The notes under the pieces were generated by a model. That model saw only the letters and a list, made by a program, of their open reading frames with translations. It did no database searches and had not been told where the DNA came from. Shown here one piece after another: positions 26,568 through 34,056 of a DNA stretch of 64,000 nucleotides. Both the position numbers and the translations under genes were made by a program. Position 1 is the stretch's first letter, and each line of letters begins with the position of its first letter. Origin of the DNA: VRUE01 sp963774555 (lineage in GTDB: Bacteria; Actinomycetota; Thermoleophilia; Solirubrobacterales; 70-9); the NCBI GenBank assembly GCA_963774555.1, contig CAVZFL010000002.1:806001-870000 (forward strand). Direction: 5' to 3'.

Positions 26568-29521
26568 CGCTTCCCTCCGTGCTTGCGGCTGGCCCGCCGG
26601 TGGCCCCTGTGGTGTTTCTTGACGCAGCTGAGCCTGCCGTTGCGGTGGATCTTACGCTTGCCCACGGGGCATTTCCTCGGCCTGGCGGGGGGCAGGTTGC
26701 CGTCGCCCGAGCCGGCGCTGGCGGGGGTGGAAAGGCTTGGCTGGTTGCTGCCGGTGCCCTGGCAGGCGTCCCCTTGACAGGGCGCCTGGGTGGGCGGATC
26801 GGGGATTCCCCCCTCGACTCGCGCGTCATAGATCGAGGGGCTGCCGGGCACGTCGGCGCCGACCAGCTTCTCCCGGGTCCCGAAGAAGACGTCGTGACCG
26901 TCGGCGTCGATGCTGTAGAGGAGGCTGTCGCTTTCCCCCTGACCTGAGGAGACCAGGCTCAAGCAACCGCCGGGGCGTTCGCAGACGGGCTCGCCAGCAC
27001 CCGCGGCCTTCCACTCGTAGACGTCGGTGGCGCTGTTGGCGTCTTCGGGCAGGAGGCGATCGGGGCTCTGGAAGAAGACCTCGCCTCCGTCCTCGGTCAG
27101 GTTGGCAAGTTCGGTCGTCGCATCGACGCCGCTGTTGAGGTCGGCCAGCATCGCGTCGGCGCTGGCCGGCGCGTTGCTGGGATTGCAGGAGATGCAGATG
27201 AGGCGCTCGCCGGGTGCCGAGGCGGGGTCGTAGCGGTAGATCTCGCCCTGACCTTCGTTGTCATAGGAGCTGAGCTTTGCGTGGGACTGGAAGACGAAGA
27301 CCTCGCCTCCGGGGGTGGCGCGGGTCGGAGAGCGGCCGCGCCCGAAGCCCGAGGCCGGGTTGATCGCCGCGGTCCACTCCCCCATGCTCATGTTGGCGCT
27401 TTCCCCGAAGCCGCCCTGGAAGTCGCTGGGATCCAGGATCGCGATGAAGCTCGTGGCGCCGCTCCAGGCATAGAGGTTGTGCTCGCCCGGTTCGGCCGTT
27501 TCACCGGCGTCGTTTTCCTCGCCGCCGGTGAGTGCTTCTTTGGAGCTGAAGAGGACGTGGGAGGCATCGGGCGAGACGCTGGCGAAGATCGAGTTAAGGG
27601 CGATCACGGTTGGGGGGTGGGACCCTTCGCCGGCACAGGGACCCGCGCCCGTGTCGCAGAGGTAGAGGGTCGCGGGGGTATCCCCTGAGGCGGTGGCGGC
27701 GTAGAGGACGCGCGTGCCGTCTTCGGAGATGCCGGCGAAGGTGTTGGGCGCGGCTGCGACCTCGACCGTCTCGCCGCCGCGGCGCAGGTAGAGCGTCCCT
27801 CCGGCTCGGAAGAGAACCGCCGAGCCGTCTTCGCTGGCGCCAACGTAAGCAGCATTTTCGCCGCCGCCAAAGATGGCTCCGCCCGGCGTCATTGAGAGGA
27901 CCTGGGCGGTTGCATTGCCCGCCGCGCGGTCGTAAACGGCTTCGGTGCCGGCTGGGGCCGCTTCACCCTCCAGGTGGGCTTTGGAGGTGAAGATGACGTG
28001 AGTACCGCCCGGGGAGATGTAGTGGCCTGTGGCCTGTGGATCGGTGCCGAGGGAGCCGCAGCCGACCAGCTCGAAATCGCCCTGCTGGGCTTCGGGGTTG
28101 CACCCCGAAGCGGCGGTGCCGCCGGGGGTGCGCAGGTAGACGCCACCCTCGAGGGATCCGGGGAGAGCCTCGAGGGGGTTGATCCTCCAGAACGAGTAGA
28201 GCTGGTCGGAGGCGACGCTCTGCTGGTTGACGATGTGGGCGAAGTCGGGCACCGACTGGCGATAAGTGGGAGCGAAGAGCTCACTCGTCCAGCCCGCTTT
28301 CGGATGCTCACCTTCCCCCCGCCGGGCGCGGTAGCCGTCAAGCAGTCCATTGCCGTCGAAACCGGGCAACGTGCCAACGGTGAAGTAGGAGAGGCGCTCG
28401 CCGGCCTCGGAGCCGCGGGGGGGCGTCAGCCAGTTGTTGAACCCCACATCGCTCGCGCCGGAGCTGCCGACGTTGGCGGCGAGGGGAGTGAAGCCGTTGG
28501 TCTCAGCCGGGGTGACTAGCTCATAGGCGCGACAGTCAGGCAGGTTGGCGGAGAGGCCGGTGCGGTATTCGGTGTTTTCGCAGTTCTGCAGCGGAGCATG
28601 TTTCAGCGTGACCAGGGTCTGGTCTGACCCCTCGACCACCTTCGCTTCGTTTTCGGCGACGACGCGGAAGTGGTATTCGGTGCCTTCTTCGAGGCCGAGG
28701 AGGGTGGCCTGCACCTCCGTTGGGCCGGCGTCCCCGGCAAGCGATTCGACCGGGGTGCTCTGCTCGTATTCGCCTTCTTCGCTGCCGTACTCGAAGTGGT
28801 ATTTCGTCGGGAGACCTGAAGGGTCGATATTTGCCCGCAGGGTCGCTTCGGTGTAGAGGACGGGGAGTGCGGTCTTGGTGGTGAGAACAGGGGGGCCGAA
28901 GAGGGCGCCGCCGCCTTCGTCGGGGGGAGATTGGCCGAATTTGTTTGCCGCCACCAGGCGGAAGCGGTAGCGCCCTTCGGGGTCGAGGCCACTGACGTTG
29001 GCGTGCACGGGGACTGGGGCGTTGCCTTTGCCGATTTCGACTAGGCCGGGAACGCAGGGTGCTTCATCTGCTCCGGCGAAGGTTTTCCCGTTGGATAGGT
29101 ACTGGGCGTCGGTGAGGTACTCAAAGCGGCAGGCGCCGAGATCGAATCCCCTGGGGTTGACGGTGCCATTGAGGGTCGCGTTGCCGGTACCGAGACCGCT
29201 GGCGGCCCCGGTCACGGCGAGCGGCGGCCCGCCGTAGAGGAGCGGGCCGAAGGCGGTTAGGTTGGTCCCTTCGACGGCCGGGGTGACGCTGGCGACGTAG
29301 GTGTTGCCGTTGGCGGGATCGAATTGATCGCAGCTCGGGGTGGTGAATTCGTCAAGCGGCGGATCGTGCATCGCGCAGGCGCTGTCTGTCGCGACGTCGT
29401 ACGTGAGGCTTTCGTTCAGCCCCCCCATTTCGGCGACAAATCCGCCTCCGGCGTCATACTCGCGGGCGGTCGTGCTGTCGAACTCGAGCAGGTGGCCATT
29501 TGACTGATCGACCGCGACGTA
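24262..29521 (-). repeat. Near-identical tract, copy B (~5.26 kb)
   Basis: Partner of 14167-19425 (offset 10095 bases up to the indel at 28174-28178, then 10096). It covers most of the 900-residue gene and about two thirds of the NHL gene. Confidence 0.8.
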
Positions 29522-31240
29522 CGGTCTCCCGGTGGCGGCGAATTTTCCGGTCGGGCTGCCGGCGCCGTTGAGACGGGCCAGCAGTTCGTTCCCGCTAGCG
29601 CCTATCACCGAGACCAAGGGGGGGTTGGAGCCGACGTAGACGCTGCCGGCGGCGCCATACACGGCGAGCGACTCCACACCGTTTGGTATCAGGCCATCGC
29701 CGAAATGGTCGTTGAGGAGTCCTGACCCGTTCGCCGCCGAGTCGTATTCGTGTATGTGTTCTGCGGCTAGGAAGATGTGATCGTTATCTGGGTTGACCGC
29801 AAGGGCCTTCAAGTCTTCCCCCCCCGGGAAATCGGCATAGGTTGCAATCGCAGGTTCATGGCGAGTGTAGGTTGTGCCTTCTACCGGCGGGTAGACGCTC
29901 GGGGTGTAGTAGGTCGCTTCCGATTCGCCGGAGAAGCCACTGCCAATGTCGACCACATAGACCTTTCCAGTGGAATCGACGGCGAGATCTTTGGGACTGT
30001 TGCCGTCTTCTATTCCCGCCCCCCCAACTGCGATCTCGGTGCCATTGGGGCTGTAGACATGGATCCTGGCGCCGGTGCGAACGTAGACATCGCCGTGGGA
30101 GTCGGTCGCCACCGCGCTAGCGGTAGTCAGCACCCGTGAGAGAGGCGGGGAAAGCAGTTCCCGGCTTGGCGGCGCCAGCGGAGCGAAGGCGAGCAGCTTA
30201 GCCCCTGAGCCGGCACCCGCGGTGAGGTAGATCGTCCCGTCGCGCGCGCCACCGGAGCGATCGATCGCCATCGCGGTGGGGTGGGTATCGGTGAGGTCGG
30301 CACCGGTAAACTGGTCGAGGAATTCCCCGCTGGCGTCGAACTCGTCGACTGCCGCGTGCGCGTCGTCGTAGAGGAGGAGGTGGCCGGCCGTGCAGGCCTG
30401 CTCGCCGGCTTCTTCGGTGCATTTGAATGCGGCGTTCCCGTTGCCCGGGTCGACGGCGAGATATGCGCCGGCTGGGCCGAAGCCAAGCACCTGCTCCGGG
30501 GTCTGCGCGTCCCGGTCCTGGTTGACGCTTTCGATCGTCTTGCGCAGTGTCGGGCTCGCGAAATGGGTTTCGCCGCCTTCATAGACAGCGGCCCCGCTGT
30601 AGACCTGGACTCGGTCGGGGCCGGCCTCGGCAACATATAGGTGGCGGTCTGACTTTTCTTGGGCAACTCCTGTCGAGACCACGTAGGTGAAGACCGCCAC
30701 CCCGCTGGCGCCGGTGAGCTGGCCTGTGGCGATGTCCGCTTCGAAGCTGCCGTCGGCTCGATAGGTGGCGATGCGGTCGCCCTCGGCGACGTAGAGGCGG
30801 TTGTCGTGGGGGTCGACGGCGATGCCCTTGGCGCTGGGGCTGGGGTCGATCGTCTGCGGGGGTTCGTAGCTGGGGGAGCCGACGAACGGGTAGGCAGTCG
30901 GGTGGTACTTGACCACTGCGACTTCCCCGGCGGCCTGGTTGGAGACGTAGAGGTTGCCTTTGGTATCGACAGCAAGGCCGCAGGGTTCGTGGGAATCGGG
31001 GATCGAAAGCAGATGGTTGCCGGCCGGATCGAAGACCTCAACCTTGGAGTTGCCCGCGCTGGAGACATAGATGTCGCCATCCGAGTCAACCGCCGTGCCA
31101 CAGGCGTGGTTCAGGGCGAAGCCTAGTAGAGGGTCTTCCAGCGGTCCCAGGTGGGTCGGGGGTGCCCCCGCCGCAGGCGAGGCCAGAGCAAGTAAGCACG
31201 ATGCGAGGGCGACCAGCGGCGCAATGCCACGCCAGGTCAA
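26564..31240 (-). CDS. Giant secreted protein: NHL propeller, FnIII-like and TolB-like domains, copy B
   Basis: 1558 residues. Signal peptide MTWRGIAPLVALASCLLALA. Roughly residues 35-640 are NHL/beta-propeller repeats (GTAVDSDGDIYVSSAGNSK, GLAVDTKGNLYVSNQAAGE, GIAVDPHDNRLYVAEGD). Roughly 690-900 hold FnIII-like strands (PTKYHFEYGSEEGEYEQ, GLEEGTEYHFRVVAENEA). Roughly 960-1440 resemble TolB/WD40-like blades (GASEDGSAVLFRAG, GISEDGTRVLYAAT, SVSPDASHVLFSS). The last ~55 residues are a Lys/Arg/His tail built around CPVGKRKIHRNGRLSC. No membrane anchor or sorting signal follows. A secreted, probably wall-associated binding protein is inferred; the tail could bind anionic wall polymers. First gene of an operon with the 900-aa protein (4-base overlap) and a module gene. 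Confidence 0.88.
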   Translation of the reverse strand: MTWRGIAPLVALASCLLALASPAAGAPPTHLGPLEDPLLGFALNHACGTAVDSDGDIYVSSAGNSKVEVFDPAGNHLLSIPDSHEPCGLAVDTKGNLYVSNQAAGEVAVVKYHPTAYPFVGSPSYEPPQTIDPSPSAKGIAVDPHDNRLYVAEGDRIATYRADGSFEADIATGQLTGASGVAVFTYVVSTGVAQEKSDRHLYVAEAGPDRVQVYSGAAVYEGGETHFASPTLRKTIESVNQDRDAQTPEQVLGFGPAGAYLAVDPGNGNAAFKCTEEAGEQACTAGHLLLYDDAHAAVDEFDASGEFLDQFTGADLTDTHPTAMAIDRSGGARDGTIYLTAGAGSGAKLLAFAPLAPPSRELLSPPLSRVLTTASAVATDSHGDVYVRTGARIHVYSPNGTEIAVGGAGIEDGNSPKDLAVDSTGKVYVVDIGSGFSGESEATYYTPSVYPPVEGTTYTRHEPAIATYADFPGGEDLKALAVNPDNDHIFLAAEHIHEYDSAANGSGLLNDHFGDGLIPNGVESLAVYGAAGSVYVGSNPPLVSVIGASGNELLARLNGAGSPTGKFAATGRPYVAVDQSNGHLLEFDSTTAREYDAGGGFVAEMGGLNESLTYDVATDSACAMHDPPLDEFTTPSCDQFDPANGNTYVASVTPAVEGTNLTAFGPLLYGGPPLAVTGAASGLGTGNATLNGTVNPRGFDLGACRFEYLTDAQYLSNGKTFAGADEAPCVPGLVEIGKGNAPVPVHANVSGLDPEGRYRFRLVAANKFGQSPPDEGGGALFGPPVLTTKTALPVLYTEATLRANIDPSGLPTKYHFEYGSEEGEYEQSTPVESLAGDAGPTEVQATLLGLEEGTEYHFRVVAENEAKVVEGSDQTLVTLKHAPLQNCENTEYRTGLSANLPDCRAYELVTPAETNGFTPLAANVGSSGASDVGFNNWLTPPRGSEAGERLSYFTVGTLPGFDGNGLLDGYRARRGEGEHPKAGWTSELFAPTYRQSVPDFAHIVNQQSVASDQLYSFWRINPLEALPGSLEGGVYLRTPGGTAASGCNPEAQQGDFELVGCGSLGTDPQATGHYISPGGTHVIFTSKAHLEGEAAPAGTEAVYDRAAGNATAQVLSMTPGGAIFGGGENAAYVGASEDGSAVLFRAGGTLYLRRGGETVEVAAAPNTFAGISEDGTRVLYAATASGDTPATLYLCDTGAGPCAGEGSHPPTVIALNSIFASVSPDASHVLFSSKEALTGGEENDAGETAEPGEHNLYAWSGATSFIAILDPSDFQGGFGESANMSMGEWTAAINPASGFGRGRSPTRATPGGEVFVFQSHAKLSSYDNEGQGEIYRYDPASAPGERLICISCNPSNAPASADAMLADLNSGVDATTELANLTEDGGEVFFQSPDRLLPEDANSATDVYEWKAAGAGEPVCERPGGCLSLVSSGQGESDSLLYSIDADGHDVFFGTREKLVGADVPGSPSIYDARVEGGIPDPPTQAPCQGDACQGTGSNQPSLSTPASAGSGDGNLPPARPRKCPVGKRKIHRNGRLSCVKKHHRGHRRASRKHGGKR

Positions 31241-31361
31241 GTGGATCCCCTCTCTCCTATAGCCCTTTTATCCTGCATCACCGCAATCCCCTCTGCCCCC
31301 TTTGAGGTACCTCTGCCCCTTTGTCAACTATCTGTGCCTCCATCCCTCAGTCGACCCGCTG

Positions 31362-31390
31362 AGGATAGAGAACGTCTAGGTACCTGTCAA
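31362..31390 (-). promoter_or_regulatory. Promoter of NHL operon copy B
   Basis: Minus-strand TTGACA (31390-31385), 17-base spacer, TATCCT (31367-31362), same as in copy A. AGGTACCT palindromes lie at 31378-31385 and again at 31305-31312 in the leader, next to a second TTGACA. Confidence 0.7.
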
Positions 31391-31416
31391 GTACTTAAAG
31401 ATTCCCCTTAAAAAGA

Positions 31417-31451
31417 CGCAACCGCCCCGGCAAGCTCCCGGGGCGGTTGCG
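31417..31451 (-). terminator. Rho-independent terminator after module gene
   Basis: 14-bp perfect stem (CGCAACCGCCCCGG and complement), 7-base loop, followed on the minus strand by GTCTTTTTAAG with five T. Ends the module gene at 31496. Confidence 0.85.
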
Positions 31452-31495
31452 ATGTGTTCAGCTGGACGCCAGGTTAGTTTGGCGCGATCAGCTTG

Positions 31496-32143
31496 TTAGC
31501 CGCGAACGTAGAGTGGGGTTAACGACTTGAATAACGCATCTAATAGCGCTGTTTCCGGGCAGACTCCCGATACCTTGCTAACCGGGGCGCCGGTGTAAGT
31601 AACGTGCCCTAAGCCGTTGGTGCCAGGTTCTAACGGACCTAAGCCATGGCCTTTCAAGTTTGTGGAATTATAAACGCATTTGATACCGAAGCAGACGACT
31701 TTCACCTTGAAGCCAGTTCCGGTCACTTTGGATAATTCAGGACCTTCCTTTAAGACTTCAATTAAGCCGCCTTCTTCAACTGTAACTGTGCAATTTAAGC
31801 AGTTCGAGTAGACCAGGCCTTCTGTTGGGACGTGGATTACTACCGGACCATTAGTCACTAAGCCTGTTAAAACCGTGCCTTGGATTAAGGCGTTACATTC
31901 GATGGTAATTTTAGAGCCGAGGAATTCGGTTAACAGTTTAGCGTGTGCTAATTTGCCTTCATTGTCTACCGAAATAAAGTGCACCGACGACGGCTCTTCG
32001 CATTCGGCTTTTGTTTCAGGGTTTAATTTAGAGTCTTTTGTACACAGTAAGGTGCTTTCCGCCATCGCTGACGAAACGCCCACGAATGCCATCGCCGCTA
32101 CCGCCGCGATTGCCACGAGGCCGAGCATCTTGATGAGTCTCAC
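31496..32143 (-). CDS. Secreted single cysteine-module protein
   Basis: 215 residues from a GTG at 32143, Shine-Dalgarno GAAGGGAG. Signal peptide VRLIKMLGLVAIAAVAAMAF, cleavage after AMA; module landmarks STLLCTKD, IECNAL, SNCLNC, VCFGIKC, GHGLGPLE, GVCPE and DALFKSLTPLYVRG. Upstream neighbour of the intact NHL operon, with its own promoter, leader hairpin and terminator. Closest in sequence to the modules of the triple protein rather than to its positional partner at 21395. Rich in TTA leucine codons. Confidence 0.85.
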   Translation of the reverse strand: MRLIKMLGLVAIAAVAAMAFVGVSSAMAESTLLCTKDSKLNPETKAECEEPSSVHFISVDNEGKLAHAKLLTEFLGSKITIECNALIQGTVLTGLVTNGPVVIHVPTEGLVYSNCLNCTVTVEEGGLIEVLKEGPELSKVTGTGFKVKVVCFGIKCVYNSTNLKGHGLGPLEPGTNGLGHVTYTGAPVSKVSGVCPETALLDALFKSLTPLYVRG

Positions 32144-32157
32144 TTTGTAGCTCCCTT

Positions 32158-32174
32158 CTCGGCAGGTTGCCGAG
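32158..32174 (-). promoter_or_regulatory. Conserved leader hairpin
   Basis: CTCGGCA (32158-32164), loop GGT, TGCCGAG (32168-32174), immediately before the Shine-Dalgarno. Confidence 0.65.
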
Positions 32175-32222
32175 CTATTGAGTTTGGATCTTGTAGTCGG
32201 CCCGATGAACGAGCCGGTAAGA

Positions 32223-32252
32223 GAGGTACCTCGCGGGTCTTTGGCTTGTCAA
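32223..32252 (-). promoter_or_regulatory. Promoter candidate of module gene (unit 2)
   Basis: Minus-strand TTGACA (32252-32247), 18-base spacer, TACCTC (32228-32223), about 80 bases before the GTG; AGGTACCT at 32224-32231 covers the -10. The rest of 32144-32435 is non-coding and closely similar to 22070-22362. Confidence 0.55.
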
Positions 32253-32435
32253 AGATTGCGCTGAATTGGCCCTGGAAGCGGCACGCGCGCTTCTGCGCGC
32301 CAGAGGTTTCCCCTGCATCTGCCGGGATGCGGAAAGTGCGGACGCGCGGATTCGTGCGCCGCGGCAAATGGTGCGGCGGGCCGTTAAATCTGGCCAGACC
32401 GGCCGCGGCCGAGCGCTACTGAGGGGAGCTTGGGC

Positions 32436-34016
32436 TCAGCCGTGCCGGCCAAGCCGGCGCCTGAGATCGCGGGCGTTGAAGGCCTGGGCGACGCGGCCGA
32501 TTAGGCCGCGGCGCGCCTTGGTGTAGGGGTACCAGGTTGGCTCGCGCTTGCCGCCGAAGCGGGCGATCACGACCGACTCGGTGCGGCAGTACTTCTTTAT
32601 TCCCGGCTCACCGTGGCGGTAGCCGATCCCCGATTGCTTCCAGCCGCCCATCGGCACGTCCATCGCCGCGTAGTTGACCAGCACGTCGTTGACGTTGACC
32701 GCGCCGCACTCGACCCGCCGCGCGACCCGCTCGGCTCGCTCCCGCTCGCCGAAGACCGATCCGGAGAGGCCGTAGCGGCTGTCGTTGGCGAGGCGCAGCG
32801 CCTCCTCGGAATCGCGCACCTTCATCACGCCGACCACCGGGCCGAAGGTCTCATCGCGCATCACCTTCATCGTGTGGTCGACGTCGACCAGCACGGTCGG
32901 TTCGAAGTAATCGCCTCCACCCTCCACCCGCCTGCCGCCGGTCAGCGCCCGTGCGCCCGAGGCCACGGCGCCGTCGACATGATCCTCGACTATCGACGTC
33001 TGGTTGGGAGAGGTCATCGCGCCCACGTCCTTGCCGTAGGCCTTGCCGTCGGCACCCTGGCTCAGGCTCGCCACCGCCGAGGTCAGCTTGGCGACGAACT
33101 CGTCGTAGGCGGGCTCCTCGACGTAGATCCGCTCCACCGACATGCAGACCTGTCCGGAGTTCATCATCCCGCCCCAGGCCGCCGCGTTGGCGGCGCGGTC
33201 GAGGTCGGCGTCGGCAAGCACGATCATCGGGTCCTTGCCACCGAGCTCGAGGCTGACCGGGGTCAGCGTCTCGGCCGCGCGGGCCATCACCTTGCGCCCC
33301 GTCCTGTCGGAGCCGGTGAACTGGACGAAGTCGACCGCGTCGACCAGCGCGCCGCCGGTCTCGCCGATTCCCTGCACGCAGTCGAAGACGTCGGGGCCGC
33401 CGATCTCCTCCTTCCAGGCTTTCACCACTTCGGCCAGGCCCAGCGGGGTGAACTCGGAGGGCTTGATCACGACCGCGGCACCGGCCTGCAGGGCCGGGAT
33501 CGCGTCGCCCAGCGCGAGCACGAGGGGGAAGTTCCAGGGGCTGATGATGCCCACCACGGGATGGGGCCGGTACTGGACCCGCAGCTTCTTGGACGCCAGC
33601 AGGGCGGAATGGGGCCGGACCGCTTCCTCGCCGATGAACTTGGCCGCCTTGCTCCCGTAGAAGTTGATCAGGTCGGCGAGGTAGACCGGCTCGCCCGAGG
33701 CGTCGCCACGGACCTTGCCGGTCTCCGCCTGCATCGTGTCGAGCACCCGCTCGGTGTTGTCGAGCAGCCAGTCGCGCAGCTTGCCGAGCCAGTGGTAGCG
33801 ACCCTCGATCCCGAGCGCCTCCCACTCGGGCTGAGCGGCGCGCACGCGGGCGACGGTCGCGGCCACCGCCTCAGGCGAGTCGACGGCCACTGTGCCGGCG
33901 ACACCGCCGGTGGCGGGGTTGCTGACCTCGATCCGCTCCGGGGCGGGAGCGCCCGCGCCGTTCGTGGCGTCGGTTGACTGGGCTTTCGTCTCGACCGTTC
34001 CGCTCTCCACTGGCAA
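32436..34016 (-). CDS. NAD(P)-dependent aldehyde dehydrogenase (ALDH superfamily)
   Basis: 526 residues from a TTG at 34016 (a GTG two codons on is possible). Nucleotide-binding motif GIISPWNFPLVLALGDAIPA, general base E257 in LELGGKDP and catalytic C291 in NSGQVC are all present, as is the C-terminal NVNDVLVNYAAMDVPMGGWK. The family oxidises aldehydes to acids; the FYGSKAAKFIGEE and PMGGWKQSG segments resemble the succinate-semialdehyde/broad-range group, but the substrate cannot be assigned. It is the only intact gene of its kind here; its 3' half was copied into unit 1 (22363-23070). It is separated from the module gene by a 292-base promoter region and looks unrelated to the secreted proteins. 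Confidence 0.93.
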   Translation of the reverse strand: MPVESGTVETKAQSTDATNGAGAPAPERIEVSNPATGGVAGTVAVDSPEAVAATVARVRAAQPEWEALGIEGRYHWLGKLRDWLLDNTERVLDTMQAETGKVRGDASGEPVYLADLINFYGSKAAKFIGEEAVRPHSALLASKKLRVQYRPHPVVGIISPWNFPLVLALGDAIPALQAGAAVVIKPSEFTPLGLAEVVKAWKEEIGGPDVFDCVQGIGETGGALVDAVDFVQFTGSDRTGRKVMARAAETLTPVSLELGGKDPMIVLADADLDRAANAAAWGGMMNSGQVCMSVERIYVEEPAYDEFVAKLTSAVASLSQGADGKAYGKDVGAMTSPNQTSIVEDHVDGAVASGARALTGGRRVEGGGDYFEPTVLVDVDHTMKVMRDETFGPVVGVMKVRDSEEALRLANDSRYGLSGSVFGERERAERVARRVECGAVNVNDVLVNYAAMDVPMGGWKQSGIGYRHGEPGIKKYCRTESVVIARFGGKREPTWYPYTKARRGLIGRVAQAFNARDLRRRLGRHG

Positions 34017-34056
34017 TCCCTTCCTCGACCTTTGGCTGGCCAGCCAAGAGTAACCG

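Larger units (their letters stand above)
23071..33140 (-). repeat. Tandem duplication, unit 2 (~10.1 kb)
   Basis: Same gene order as unit 1 (13000-23070): ALDH 3' part, module gene, NHL gene, 900-residue gene, module gene. In this unit the ALDH gene continues upstream into its intact 5' part, and the NHL gene is intact, so this unit is the functional one for both. Confidence 0.8.

Noticed and set aside
14673..26777. Two identical 669-codon frames opposite the 900-aa/NHL genes (14673-16682 and 24768-26777, plus strand)
   Set aside because: They exist twice only because the DNA is duplicated; composition is Gly/Arg/Asp/Val-rich, there is no ribosome site, and the sense strand carries clear secreted proteins.
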